Of a DNA stretch of 64,000 nucleotides, positions 17,207-25,653 are shown piece after piece. The DNA comes from Rhizobium rosettiformans. Lineage in GTDB: Bacteria; Pseudomonadota; Alphaproteobacteria; Rhizobiales; Rhizobiaceae. How positions within the stretch are numbered: the stretch's first letter is position 1; every line of letters starts with the position of its first letter. The stretch covers positions 1 through 64,000 of the forward strand of contig NZ_CP032407.1 of NCBI RefSeq assembly GCF_016806065.1, written 5' to 3'. The translations under genes were made by a program, and so were the position numbers. Under the pieces are notes generated by a model. The model had not been told where the DNA came from. It was given only the letters and a program-made list of their open reading frames with translations, and did not search any database.

Positions 17207-17400
17207 TTAGACCGCCTTATTCAAATAACCTGCGGCCCCGACCGACTTCGAAATCTAGGCGACAACCGTGGAAGTCACGATCGACACGGTTTCGATGCAA
17301 GGTCAACCGTAACAGCCGCCTAGCTGTCGACGCAATGAATCGCCTTCTTCACGACGCCCGCGCAATGTCCACAGGTCATGTCGGGCACATTCAGTCTCAA
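17207..17400 (-). pseudogene. copZ: Broken copper chaperone (CopZ/HMA domain)
   Basis: The minus strand reads LRLNVPDMTCGHCAGVVKKAIHCVDS and then a stop codon, followed in the same frame by AAVTVDLASK and, after a one-base shift, TVSIVTSTVVA, a second stop, and GAAGYLNKAV. This is the whole HMA fold with the metal site MTCGHC, carrying at least two nonsense changes and one frameshift. A TTG start at 17400 has GGAG about 9 nt upstream. It lies between the BNR-repeat gene and the LTXXQ gene. An intact copZ is at 48230-48427. Confidence 0.75.
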
Positions 17401-17641
17401 TATTCCAGTCTCCTTCGTTCGGTCAGCGCGTTGAAGCGATCATGCGGGATGGAAGGTTACCCCCCTGCTCGATCACGGATGCATTGTCAAAGGAACCGCC
17501 CTGTTGAAGTGGCCCTTTCCGACAATGCCAAAATTGCTTTCCGACCGTCACGACGATAGAGCCTCCACAGGGGGCACCAAGGCCCCTCAAATGAAACTGA
17601 GATGCCCCATTTCATTAGAGCTCCGACATGTATCGCAGTGT

Positions 17642-17671
17642 CTTCCTGCGGCGAGCCGGCGCCGCAGGAAG
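17642..17671. terminator. Strong inverted repeat after the LTXXQ gene
   Basis: CTTCCTGCGGC (17642-17652) and GCCGCAGGAAG (17661-17671) form a perfect 11-bp stem with an 8-nt loop, 14 nt beyond the stop of the minus-strand LTXXQ gene. The flanks lack a clear U-tract on the minus strand (a GGTTTTG follows on the plus strand), so it is probably an mRNA 3' stabiliser or an inefficient terminator. Confidence 0.6.
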
Positions 17672-17684
17672 ATGGTTTTGCCGT

Positions 17685-18302
17685 TCACATCATACCCATC
17701 CGCATCAACAGTTGGTCGGCCGTCTTCTTCTGGGTCTCATCCAGCGACTCATAGAAGGGCTCGAGCGCCGTGTTCAGGCGGCGCAAACCGTCAAGGCGGG
17801 CCGACAGCATGCGCTCCAGTTCGGCAAGCGTCTGCAGCAGCGGTTTCGAGGAAGCTCCTGGCTGCATCATCGCGGGCATCATGTCCTTGGACGCGATGGA
17901 ATTCGCACGCAGGACCTCGGCGACAACCTCCCAGAGCGATTGCTGCGCGTCGGTGACCTTTAGCTCGGTCCGCAGGAAGGCGATCCTCCCTTCCACATGT
18001 TCGGGCGACATCATCTGCCGCATGGGACCGCTTGCGTCCATCTCCATGCCGCCTGCCCCCGTCATCCCGCGCATCATCCGGGCATGAGCGCCCATCATCT
18101 GCTCCATCATCTTCATCATGTCGCCGCCCATCATCTCCGAGGCGCCACTGTCGGGCATGGTGGCCGATGCACCCGCCTGCGGAGCCATGTCGCCTGTGAG
18201 AGATTCCGTGGTTCCGGAAGGCTTATGGTGGGCTTCCTCCGCTAGAGCGGGCGTGGAAAGCAGCAGTGTCGCTGCAAGAATGGTCTTCACGAGACTGGTC
18301 AT
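17685..18302 (-). CDS. Periplasmic LTXXQ-motif (Spy/CpxP-like) protein
   Basis: The product has a signal peptide (LVKTILAATLLLSTPALAEEA), a Met-rich segment (SEMMGGDMMKMMEQMMGAHARMMRG) and a helical C-terminal domain with VEGRIAFLRTELKVTDAQQSLWE and FYESLDETQKKTADQLL, the two LTxxQ-type motifs. The family includes Spy and CpxP, periplasmic chaperones or stress sensors; the methionines suggest copper or silver binding. An upstream in-frame ATG at 18314 would add MEQN. It follows the YVTN gene by about 50 nt and likely shared its transcript before the IS insertion upstream. Confidence 0.8.
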   Translation of the reverse strand: MTSLVKTILAATLLLSTPALAEEAHHKPSGTTESLTGDMAPQAGASATMPDSGASEMMGGDMMKMMEQMMGAHARMMRGMTGAGGMEMDASGPMRQMMSPEHVEGRIAFLRTELKVTDAQQSLWEVVAEVLRANSIASKDMMPAMMQPGASSKPLLQTLAELERMLSARLDGLRRLNTALEPFYESLDETQKKTADQLLMRMGMM

Positions 18303-18356
18303 GTTTTGCTCCATAGTTTGGTGTGAAAGCGGGCGGCGGTACGCCGCCCGTCTGGT

Positions 18357-19425
18357 TCAACGCGCCTGATAGGTGATTCCGTTGGGGCCCTTGCCCACCC
18401 GGTGGGTGCGAACGACGGACTGGCTTTCGACCGAAATCTCCGAAACGGTGCCTTCGACGATGTTGGTGACAAAGACGAATGCACCGTCGTCGCTGACGGT
18501 AACGCCGTGAGCCCCGGCGCCCGTCTGGATCGTCTTGACGACGTTTCCACCTGCGACGTCGATGACCGAAACGGTGTCATCTGGCTCTTCTTCAGTACCC
18601 TGGTTGGCAACATAGACGAAGCGACCGTCCGGAGTCGCGTGCACCTGGATGGGAGAGCGGCCGACATCGATGCGCGCGGCCACCTGTCGCGTGGCGGTGT
18701 CGATTATTGCCACCTTGTTCTCGTCGCGCAAGGAAACGTAGACGCGACTCCCGTCGGGCGTGAAGCCAACCTGGACCGGTGCGACGCCGACTTTGATGCG
18801 GGTGGTTTCGGAGTGAGAGGCTGTGTCGATGACCGACACGGTGCCGTCTTCGACGTTAGCGACATAGATGGACTTGCCATCCGGGCTCATCCGCAGGCCA
18901 TGCGGGTAGTCGCCAGTCGCTACAGCGGCTACGGTCCTGCCCTGTTCGAGATCGATGACCGACACCGTGTCGTCCTCGGAATTGGTCACATAGGCAAGGC
19001 CGCCTTCCGCATCGGCAATCACATGTGCGGGATGGCCGCCGACGACGATCGAGGCCTTCGGCCCAGACGTGATGTTTGTCGTGTCGAGGACGACCAGTTC
19101 GCCCGCGGTCGCAGCGCCGTGACCTCCGCCACCGTGTCCGCCATCGTTATCGCCGTGGGCGGCGTCATTTCCGTTGGAGCTTTCCCCTCCGTCGGACACG
19201 GGCAGCCCAACCGCGAGCAATAGATTCTTGCCGGGTACGAACTGGACATTGTGGGGCGTGATCCTGACTGGAAGGATTTCCACCTTCCCCGTTCCCACTT
19301 CGATCCGGCTAATGGTGTTTCCATATTCGTCTGCCGTGTAGACGAAGCCGGAGGCCACAGGCTCCGCCCTCGCTGGCGACGCAAATGACATCGCCATAGC
19401 CGTCGCAACGCCAAGCATCAAAGTC
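18357..19425 (-). pseudogene. YVTN beta-propeller protein, main part, split by an IS3 element
   Basis: This is a periplasmic propeller with repeats such as AYVTNSEDDTVSVIDLEQGRT, SIYVANVEDGTVSVIDTASH and FVYVANQGTEEEPDDTVSVI, and a His/Gly-rich insert (AHGDNDGGHGGGGHG). The first 27 codons lie beyond the IS at 20667-20746. In the present arrangement the frame stays open into the IS up to an ATG at 19520, giving a hybrid N-terminus. Internal ATGs in MLGVATAMAMSFASPARA could still give most of the signal peptide. The gene heads the run toward the LTXXQ gene. Confidence 0.8.
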
Positions 19426-19488
19426 TGGCCTGCTGCCGGTTTCTTGGACACCGAGTTAAGGTGCTTCCAATGAAACTGGAGTGCATTA

Positions 19489-19779
19489 ATGCAACGAAGG
19501 AAGTTCAGCCGCGAGTACAAGCTTGAGGCGGTGAGATTGGTTCGAGAGCGTGGGGTCGGCGTTGCGCAGGCATCCCGCGATCTGGATGTTCATGAGAATG
19601 TCCTGCGCAAGTGGGTCAGGGAATATGGTTCGGACCCAGCACAGGCGTTTCCTGGTCAGGGACAGATGAAGCCTGAGCAGCTTGAGATCGAGAGGCTTCG
19701 GAAAGAAGTGGCCAAGCTGAAGGCGGAGCGTGACATCTTAAAAAAGGCCGCCGCCTACTTTGCGAAGGACGTGATATGA
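19489..19779 (+). CDS. IS3-family transposase OrfA
   Basis: The 96-residue protein MQRRKFSREYKLEAVRLVRERG has an HTH (GVAQASRDLDVHENVLRKWVREY) and a leucine-zipper region (IERLRKEVAKLKAERDILKKAA) ending in AAYFAKDVI. An A6G slippery run, in codon phase A-AAA-AAG, is at 19740-19746, which is the site for -1 frameshifting into orfB to make the OrfAB transposase. The stop overlaps the orfB ATG. Confidence 0.9.
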   Translation: MQRRKFSREYKLEAVRLVRERGVGVAQASRDLDVHENVLRKWVREYGSDPAQAFPGQGQMKPEQLEIERLRKEVAKLKAERDILKKAAAYFAKDVI

Positions 19780-20636
19780 AGTTCGCGTTCATTGCAAAGC
19801 ACCGTTCGATCTGGCCGGTGGCATGGCTCTGCGAAGCGCTGGGTGTATCGCGTTCCGGCTTTCATGCCTGGTTAAACCGGTCTCCGAGCCAGCATGCCCG
19901 GTATGACGAGGCTCTGCTCGACAAGATCAAGGACAGCTTCAAGGATAGCGACCGCACCTATGGCGCGCGGCGTGTCTGGCACGACCTCCTCGCCGAAGGC
20001 CTCTCCTGTGGCCTGCATCGCGTCGAGCGTCTCATGCGGGAAAATGCATTGAGAGCAAGGCCGAGACGGCGTGGCTTGCCGAAAGACGACGGTGAGCGCC
20101 CTGTCATCATGCCGAATGTGCTAGACCGACAGTTCGCGGCAGCAAGACCGAACCAGAAGTGGGTGGCCGATTTTACCTATCTATGGACGGCTGAGGGCTG
20201 GCTCTATGTGGCCGTCGTCATCGACCTGTTCTCGCGACGTGTTGTTGGCTGGTCGATGAGCACCAATATGACAGCCCAGCTCGTTACAGATGCGTTGATC
20301 ATGGCCATCTGGCGCAGAGGCAAGCCAGATGCGCTCCTCCACCATTCGGACCAGGGTAGCCAATACACAAGCGAGCAGTTCCAGCGTCTCATGGCCGACC
20401 ACGGCATCACATGCTCGATGAGCCGATCCGGCAATGTCTGGGACAATGCCGCGATGGAAAGCTTCTTCTCATCACTCAAAACGGAAAGGACAGCTCGCAA
20501 GGTCTACAGGACCAGGGACGATGCAAAGGCGGACGTGTTCGATTACATCGAGCGCTTCTACAATCCAAAGCGTCGCCATTCGACACTGGGCTACCTCAGC
20601 CCTATGGAATTTGAAAACAAAGTGGGATTAGCCTAA
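19776..20636 (+). CDS. IS3-family transposase OrfB (integrase core)
   Basis: The 286-residue product has the HTH_21 region (YGARRVWHDLLAEGLSCGLHRVERLM) and an rve integrase core with the DDE residues in KWVADFTYLWT, ALLHHSDQGSQYTSEQF and GNVWDNAAMESFFSSLKTE. It ends YNPKRRHSTLGYLSPMEFE, typical of the IS3 group. It starts with an ATG inside the ATGA overlap with orfA and is in the -1 frame relative to it, consistent with translational frameshifting. Confidence 0.93.
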   Translation: MKFAFIAKHRSIWPVAWLCEALGVSRSGFHAWLNRSPSQHARYDEALLDKIKDSFKDSDRTYGARRVWHDLLAEGLSCGLHRVERLMRENALRARPRRRGLPKDDGERPVIMPNVLDRQFAAARPNQKWVADFTYLWTAEGWLYVAVVIDLFSRRVVGWSMSTNMTAQLVTDALIMAIWRRGKPDALLHHSDQGSQYTSEQFQRLMADHGITCSMSRSGNVWDNAAMESFFSSLKTERTARKVYRTRDDAKADVFDYIERFYNPKRRHSTLGYLSPMEFENKVGLA

Positions 20637-20666
20637 CTCGGTGTCCGAAAAACCGGCAGCAGGCCA

Positions 20667-20746
20667 GTCACGAGATATTGCGAAAATGTCGTTCGGCTCT
20701 CGGCGGCTTCGATTGCGATAACATTCTTGGAAGTGTTCCTTGTCAT
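20667..20746 (-). pseudogene. 5' fragment of the IS-split YVTN propeller gene
   Basis: From an ATG at 20746 (AAGGAG about 9 nt upstream) the minus strand reads MTRNTSKNVIAIEAAESR, then TTFSQYLV, and reaches the IS boundary. Joining this to 19425 across the element with one copy of the GTC duplication keeps the frame and gives QYLVTLMLGVATAMAMS, a complete signal peptide core. This reconstructs the original start of the gene. Confidence 0.8.
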
Positions 20747-20948
20747 AACCTTATGCTCCTTGGCTCTCAGCCGTCATCCTGGACGAGGGTCATCATGCCC
20801 GTCGCCGCAAGAGGGATGGTGGTAATGGAATGGTCGGGTACCCCGGTCAGGAACTTCACCTGAACAGGTAGTTCATGATCAATGCTCTCATATTCGCGAG
20901 TCCGACCATTGAGGTCGACTTGGAACGCACGAATCGGAGAGCATGCGC

Positions 20949-21347
20949 TCAAGCGGTCACGAAGAGACGCGGAGGCCGCAACTGACGCTGGGCGCCGCCA
21001 GGTTCCAATGCCGGAAAGGTCGTGACGCCAAAAGTCTCCACCTGCAGGGCGGCGGCGAAACTTTGTGAGGGCAACGGAGCACAGATGCCGCATCCAGGAT
21101 GAGCAACGCAGCAGTTGCCGTCACCGCGCTCCTCGTCATCACATGGTGCCGGATGTCCATGATCGAAACTGCTGATAAAGTTGCTAGTCTGCACACCATA
21201 TTGCGCTTCGCCAACCGGGAATGCATGAACATGGCCTGTACCGTAGAGAAACGCGCTGGCCGCGAGGAAGGTCGATATGCACACGATGAGCCAGTAGCGG
21301 GTAGCGAACGGAACCTTCCCATTCCGCTTGCTAGAGATCCTCGACAT
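20949..21347 (-). CDS. Small secreted Cys/His-rich protein (DUF2946-like)
   Basis: The product has an N-terminal export signal (YWLIVCISTFLAASAFLYGTG) and a metal-binding-looking region (SFDHGHPAPCDDEERGDGNCC, then HPGCGICAPLPS). The short C-terminal tail ends RPPRLFVTA. This layout, with paired cysteines and an RPPR-type tail, resembles small DUF2946-type proteins found in copper and cytochrome loci. I use the ATG at 21347; a GTG at 21365 in frame is possible. Two similar small proteins are at 25654-26007 and 47685-48053. The role is probably metal handling in the periplasm, not shown. Confidence 0.6.
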   Translation of the reverse strand: MSRISSKRNGKVPFATRYWLIVCISTFLAASAFLYGTGHVHAFPVGEAQYGVQTSNFISSFDHGHPAPCDDEERGDGNCCVAHPGCGICAPLPSQSFAAALQVETFGVTTFPALEPGGAQRQLRPPRLFVTA

Positions 21348-21365
21348 TCTGGCGACTGCCCTCAC

Positions 21366-21771
21366 GGCTTCACGTCCTCACGGCACCTAAAAGCTCTCAA
21401 CACGCTTAAAGGTAATCCGAACGCAACCGTAGCAACTTGCTCCAGATCAAACACAGATCGATTAGATGTTATCAGTCCCCACGAAAATCGCCCAACATGG
21501 AGCGCATTTCCAGCTGCTTGACGGGTAACTACATCGACTGCCAACAGAGGATATGGTCGGTGGCCGTGGCGACCAAGAGACGATCGCAATCGCCGAGTTT
21601 GCCGACCAAAACGACAGTCGAGCGCCCGCACTCAGCGCCAGTGCTGTCGCAGGATATTCCGCGCGTTATAAAACGATGGAACTCTCCTCGCGGGTATGGT
21701 GGCAAGGGGGTTCATTATGCCGTAATCATTGGTGGCCAGCTTTGGACGATAAACGGGTGACACATTCAAAT
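21366..21771. other. Intergenic, no gene seen
   Basis: This stretch lies between the start of the Cys-rich protein gene and the end of the cytochrome b561 gene, both on the minus strand. It should hold the promoter of the former. The open frames on both strands are short and unrecognised. Confidence 0.35.
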
Positions 21772-22350
21772 CTAACCGGCAAGTCCACTGTCCTCAGCCT
21801 TGGCTTCGCGCGAACGTCTGAACAGCATCCCGCTCATCACCCCGTCGCGAAACAAAACCGCATGCATTGCGGCGACCAACACGTGCACGGCGACCAGCGC
21901 GGCAAGCACCCAGAACAGCGTGCTATGGAGGGCGATGAAGTCTCGGGCGTTCAGGCCCGCAACGGAGGGCGCTTTGGGAATCGGCAAGCTCCCGAACAGG
22001 CGTGCCGGCGACATCAACGGCATCGGGCGATAGGCGAGCCAGCCGGTTATCACAACAGCAAGAACAAATGCATATAAGCACCACTGCACAAGAGCCGCGG
22101 CAGCTCGTGCGGGCAATGAAGGGCTTCGGCCAGGTGCACGTGTACAGACCCGAAGAACAAGGCGGAACACGGTGAGAAGAAAAATCAGGACGCCTGTAGA
22201 GATGTGCGAGGGAAGCCACAGCATTGATGCCATCCCAGAGCCCTTCATCGGGCCAAAAGACAGCGCGATCTGTATTGCGAACGTCCCCACGCTCAACCAG
22301 TGCAACAGCCGGATCGCGAAAGGCCACCGCAATCGAGATTTATCTGCCAC
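21772..22350 (-). CDS. Cytochrome b561-type membrane protein
   Basis: The 192-residue product has four transmembrane segments and the di-haem histidines of the bacterial b561 family: RLLHWLSVGTFAIQIALSF (TM1), LPSHISTGVLIFLLTVFRLVL (TM2), LYAFVLAVVITGWLAY (TM3) and HSTLFWVLAALVAVHVLVAAMHAVLF (TM4). Such proteins carry electrons between the quinone pool and periplasmic partners. It precedes the copper/cytochrome cluster on the same strand. The C-terminus (FRRSREAKAEDSGLAG) is an unconserved tail. Similar proteins are often named YodB/YceI-associated b561. Confidence 0.88.
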   Translation of the reverse strand: MADKSRLRWPFAIRLLHWLSVGTFAIQIALSFGPMKGSGMASMLWLPSHISTGVLIFLLTVFRLVLRVCTRAPGRSPSLPARAAAALVQWCLYAFVLAVVITGWLAYRPMPLMSPARLFGSLPIPKAPSVAGLNARDFIALHSTLFWVLAALVAVHVLVAAMHAVLFRDGVMSGMLFRRSREAKAEDSGLAG

Positions 22351-22888
22351 GCCCGATCCAGCCTACCAATTTGACCAATCGAACCCCTCACGGAACGCCC
22401 CGTTCGTAGGCCCGAATACGGACAGTCGCCATCAAACATGACACCAAGAAATAACCGACCCGGTGGACCATAGCAACTACGAGGCTGCGGGTTAGACAAA
22501 GATTGCCGCTACATTGTGGGGTACTCGCCCCACAGACCGCTCCGGCTCTGGTTTACGGGGTAGCCCGCGCTTGGCGCACGATGTAGCAGCTCCGGGATCG
22601 GATCACAGCCCGTAATGATAAAGTGCTCTCAGTGCAGTTCCTCCGTCCCGCAGTCCCAGTCAAAGATTTTCCCTTTGCCGCGACGTCGCTCTGTCAAATT
22701 CTCGGCGCAGCGACGTGGTTTCGGTAACCGGTGGGTTGCATTTCTACCCCTACCTCGAAGTGGCACACTGAATAGTTGGGAAAGATTGGGGAAAGGGAAA
22801 AGATCTTGATCTAGATTAAAGAATTACACTGGGTGGTAACAGACGGATAAATCCGAGCAAGCTCTGGCTCACTAGACAGGAGCATTCA
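22351..22888. other. Divergent intergenic region upstream of the ECF sigma gene
   Basis: It separates the divergent cytochrome b561 and sigma-factor genes. It contains the FNR-type box at 22806-22819 and otherwise only short unrecognised frames. Confidence 0.4.
22806..22819. promoter_or_regulatory. FNR/FixK-type box upstream of the ECF sigma gene
   Basis: TTGATCTAGATTAA matches TTGATNNNNATCAA at 9 of 10 fixed positions. It is 70 nt before the ATG of the sigma factor gene, a good distance for class II activation with a start point about 40 nt downstream. Confidence 0.6.
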
Positions 22889-23557
22889 ATGACCCGCAAT
22901 GAAGACCATGAATCGTTAGAAAGGATTTGGGAAGGCGACGGTGCCAAGCCGCACGATGCAGCCGTCCAGCGAGCGGTGGTCGAGGTACGGCAAGAAATAA
23001 TGCGTTTCCTTGAAAATCGGCTCCGCGATCGGGATGAGGCGGAGGAAGTGCTTCAACGGTTCACCTTACGCGCCCTGGAGCGGTCATTTCAGCTTCGCGA
23101 CGTTCGTACTATGCGTGGCTGGTTAGGGAGGATTCTTGCGACGACTATCATCGACCATCAGCGAGACCGGATAAGGCGTCGCAAGCGCGAAACAGCGGTC
23201 GATCCCGACAGTTTAGAGAACCATTCTACCGAGTCCGACCAAGAGCTTGACGCAACCATTTGCAATTGTCTGTACCGCTTATTGCCTACGATCAAGGCGG
23301 AATATGCGGACATCATCTGGCGCGCGGACATCCTCGGCGAGCCACGCGATCGGCTTGCGGCAAGCCTTGGAACCTCGCTGAACAACGTCACCGTCCGGTT
23401 GCACCGAGGCCGTCGCGCGCTTCGCAAGCGCCTAGAGGAGATGTGCCGGACCTGTCCCATACACGGTTTTCTCGATTGCTACTGCGAAAAGGCGGAACAG
23501 ATCGCCGCAGCACGTGCTGTCATTTCAAATCGCGAGGAGCCACCAAGAGACGTATAG
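22889..23557 (+). CDS. ECF-type sigma factor with C-terminal Cys cluster
   Basis: The 222-residue product has sigma region 2 (IMRFLENRLRDRDEAEEVLQRF, then RTMRGWLGRILATTIIDHQR) and region 4 (LPTIKAEYADIIWRADILGE, LAASLGTSLNNVTVRLHRGR). After region 4 a tail CRTCPIHGFLDCYCEKA gives a Cys-rich putative metal or redox site. The ATG follows GACAGGAG. No anti-sigma gene is next to it, so the Cys tail may be the sensing element. An FNR-type box upstream suggests induction under low oxygen. Confidence 0.88.
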   Translation: MTRNEDHESLERIWEGDGAKPHDAAVQRAVVEVRQEIMRFLENRLRDRDEAEEVLQRFTLRALERSFQLRDVRTMRGWLGRILATTIIDHQRDRIRRRKRETAVDPDSLENHSTESDQELDATICNCLYRLLPTIKAEYADIIWRADILGEPRDRLAASLGTSLNNVTVRLHRGRRALRKRLEEMCRTCPIHGFLDCYCEKAEQIAAARAVISNREEPPRDV

Positions 23558-23670
23558 CGACCCGCTCTTTTGGATCGCCGAAGCGTTGTCATACAGGAAA
23601 GTATCAGGTGATCAGTCGTCGCTGTGCATGGAGCAGTCCTTTACGGTCGGCGCGATCGCTGGGTGGACGG

Positions 23671-24549
23671 ATGATGGTTTCTCGCTTCACACTCATTCTC
23701 CTGCTGGTCGCTTTTCTCAACGCTCTCTGCTTTCCGCTCATCACGCTCGGCCTGACACACGCCCCGCATATGACCTTCGCGACACTCAGGGCTGTTTTGG
23801 CAGGCTTGGTTTTGGGCGTGGTCGCAATAATGCTTCGGCGGCCCATTCCAACGGACTTCCGATCGTGGATTGCTCTCGCGCTCATTGGCCTTGGAGCCAC
23901 CACATCAGCCTACTTCGGGATGTTCCACGCTGCTGAATTTGTTTCGCCAGGGCTCGCGACTGTCATTGCAAACAGTCAGCCCCTGATCGCGGCCGCGCTG
24001 GCATTTGCATTCCTTTCGGAACGGTTGCGACCCGCTCAATACGTTGGATTGGCGATCGGGTTCCTCGGGATCGTCACAGTTACCTTGCCTCAGCTAGACA
24101 TCAAGCAAGGCTTCGATGGTGTAATAGGACCGGCCTTCATCGTCTTGGCGGCCGCTGGCCTCGCCGTTAGCAATGTCCTGATGAAAGGTGTCAGAAACCG
24201 AATTGACCCTTTGGTCGCAATGTCGGCGCAGCTTCTCCTCGGAGCAATCCCTCTGGCAGTAATGGCGTTGGCGCTGGAACAGCCGTTTCAGATACACCTT
24301 TCGTCGGACTTCGGGTTCTCATTGATCGTTTTGGCCCTTCCCGGAACAGCCTTGGCGTACTGGCTCTGGTTTTGGGTGCTCGATCGCGTTCCGCTGAGCC
24401 AGGCGAATGCATTCACCCTCCTGACGCCGGTCTTCGCCCTGCTGCTCGGTATCGGGCTTTTCGGCGAGCAGTTCGGACCCTCGCTGGCATTCGGTCTGGT
24501 CTTGACGGCGATCGGCCTCGTGATCGTGCAGCGCTATGGCGGATCCTGA
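23671..24549 (+). CDS. EamA/DMT-superfamily permease
   Basis: I start at the ATG at 23671 (GGTGGACGG before it); the frame is open far upstream but only as the shadow of the sigma gene. The roughly 292-residue product has ten hydrophobic segments in two EamA halves, for example LILLLVAFLNALCFPLITLG and AFIVLAAAGLAVSNVLMKGV, and the LPGTALAYWLWFWVLDRVPLS signature. DMT permeases export metabolites or amino acids; the substrate is not evident. It follows the sigma gene by 113 nt and converges on the Crp/Fnr gene. Confidence 0.88.
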   Translation: MMVSRFTLILLLVAFLNALCFPLITLGLTHAPHMTFATLRAVLAGLVLGVVAIMLRRPIPTDFRSWIALALIGLGATTSAYFGMFHAAEFVSPGLATVIANSQPLIAAALAFAFLSERLRPAQYVGLAIGFLGIVTVTLPQLDIKQGFDGVIGPAFIVLAAAGLAVSNVLMKGVRNRIDPLVAMSAQLLLGAIPLAVMALALEQPFQIHLSSDFGFSLIVLALPGTALAYWLWFWVLDRVPLSQANAFTLLTPVFALLLGIGLFGEQFGPSLAFGLVLTAIGLVIVQRYGGS

Positions 24550-24566
24550 TTGGTCCGAAGGGGCGT

Positions 24567-25385
24567 TCAGGTTGATCGTCGCTCAAACCATGACATCGCG
24601 GTTTGCGGGTCAACCCCGGCTACCTCGATCAATCGATCGGGATCGAGTATTCGGAGTCTCCGATAGTGGAAATGCACGATTTTGTCTTTGCGCAACGTGC
24701 TTAGAACACGGTTCACGTGAACGAAGGTAAGGCCCGTGGCGTCCCCGATCTGCTCCTGTGTGAGCGGGATTACCATCTCCTCAATGCTGTTGCCGGGCCA
24801 TTGGGCCCGATGGCGCGTGAACAGTTCAAGAAGAAGGTACGCGACGCGCTCGCGCGCGGTGCGACGCCCGATACTCGTCATATGGTCATAGGCTATACTA
24901 GTGTCACGGGCCAGTGTGCTCGCCAGCCGCATGCTGACTTCGGGATCGTCCTTCAAAACGGTGGTCAGCACAGTGTTCGGGATGACCGAAACAACCACTT
25001 CCGTCAGGGCCTGCGCCCCATAGCTGATTTTAGCCCCGTTTGAAGTCGGCATTCCCATGACCGCTCCTGGTAGCGCGAAATGGACGATCTGCCGTCTGCC
25101 ATCTTCAAGCAGGGTGTAGACCGCTACCCAGCCGGACAAAAGGTTGAAGATTGACTTGCTCGTCTCGCCGATGCGGAACAGGTCCCGCCCAACCGGCATC
25201 CTGCGATCTCCCGTTCGAAACCGCGGAAGAAGCCGGTAGGCATCCGTCGACGGCGGCAATCCTATCACCGGAGCCCAAGCCTCGCTGTCGGCTCCGTCTT
25301 TCGGGCGCTTTGGGCGCCTGCTTAAATCATCAAGCGGACCGCCCGAAGGGCGTGCAGCTTCCTGTGCCGTAAGTCCTTGAAACAT
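24567..25385 (-). CDS. Crp/Fnr-family transcriptional regulator
   Basis: The 272-residue product has a cyclic-nucleotide-binding-like beta barrel (GDRRMPVGRDLFRIGETSKS, then LPGAVMGMPTSNG) and a C-terminal HTH_Crp with IPLTQEQIGDATGLTFVHVNRVLSTLRKD, whose recognition helix carries VNRVL where FNR/FixK have ExxxR, so specificity may differ. There is no N-terminal cysteine cluster for an iron-sulfur centre, so direct oxygen sensing like Fnr is unlikely. The N-terminus (about 45 residues) is an unconserved extension. GGACGGAG precedes the ATG. It is the obvious local candidate to read the FNR-type boxes in this window. Confidence 0.9.
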   Translation of the reverse strand: MFQGLTAQEAARPSGGPLDDLSRRPKRPKDGADSEAWAPVIGLPPSTDAYRLLPRFRTGDRRMPVGRDLFRIGETSKSIFNLLSGWVAVYTLLEDGRRQIVHFALPGAVMGMPTSNGAKISYGAQALTEVVVSVIPNTVLTTVLKDDPEVSMRLASTLARDTSIAYDHMTSIGRRTARERVAYLLLELFTRHRAQWPGNSIEEMVIPLTQEQIGDATGLTFVHVNRVLSTLRKDKIVHFHYRRLRILDPDRLIEVAGVDPQTAMSWFERRST

Positions 25386-25653
25386 GGTCTACTCCGTCCA
25401 CGTTGGAACTCATCGGTCGCGGCAAGAGCGACAGCGACGTTACCTCATGTGGTAAGGACGCTCGATCCCAACTTTTATTACAGTCGCCGGGCGTGCTGCC
25501 GCTCCGGTGGCTGTGTCCGCAACCAGCTATTGACCTGATGAAAATCCTCGCTCCGGTAACAACACCGTCGTCGTGCTTTGCCACCCCTAACTTTCCGACG
25601 CGGAAAACCAGACGAACAAGCACCGCGCCTTGGTCAGGACAGCGAGGAACTAC
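25386..25653. other. Promoter-side intergenic of the Crp/Fnr gene
   Basis: This stretch lies between the Crp/Fnr start and the end of the Cys-rich gene. Only unrecognised short frames are seen. A weak half-site (TTGACCTGAGGCAA near 25702) lies beyond it. Confidence 0.3.

Larger units (their letters stand above)
19426..20666 (+). mobile_element. IS3-family element with 3-bp target duplication
   Basis: The termini TGGCCTGCTGCCGGTTTCTT (19426) and, from the other side, TGGCCTGCTGCCGGTTTTTC (20666) are near-perfect inverted repeats that continue into GGACACCGAGTTA. The unit is 1241 bp with two overlapping ORFs. GTC occurs on both sides (19423-19425 and 20667-20669), a 3-bp target duplication as usual for IS3. 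All parts look intact, so the insertion is probably recent. It interrupts the YVTN gene. Confidence 0.93.

Noticed and set aside
20767..21093. 108-codon minus-strand frame overlapping the Cys-rich gene
   Set aside because: Its last 60 residues look plausible, but the first half is the shadow of the Cys-rich protein gene, there is no start with a ribosome site near 20945, and no family is recognised.
23260..23670. Upstream extension of the EamA permease frame
   Set aside because: This part overlaps the sigma-factor gene in another frame and contains no membrane-protein sequence; the ATG at 23671 with a good ribosome site explains the gene.
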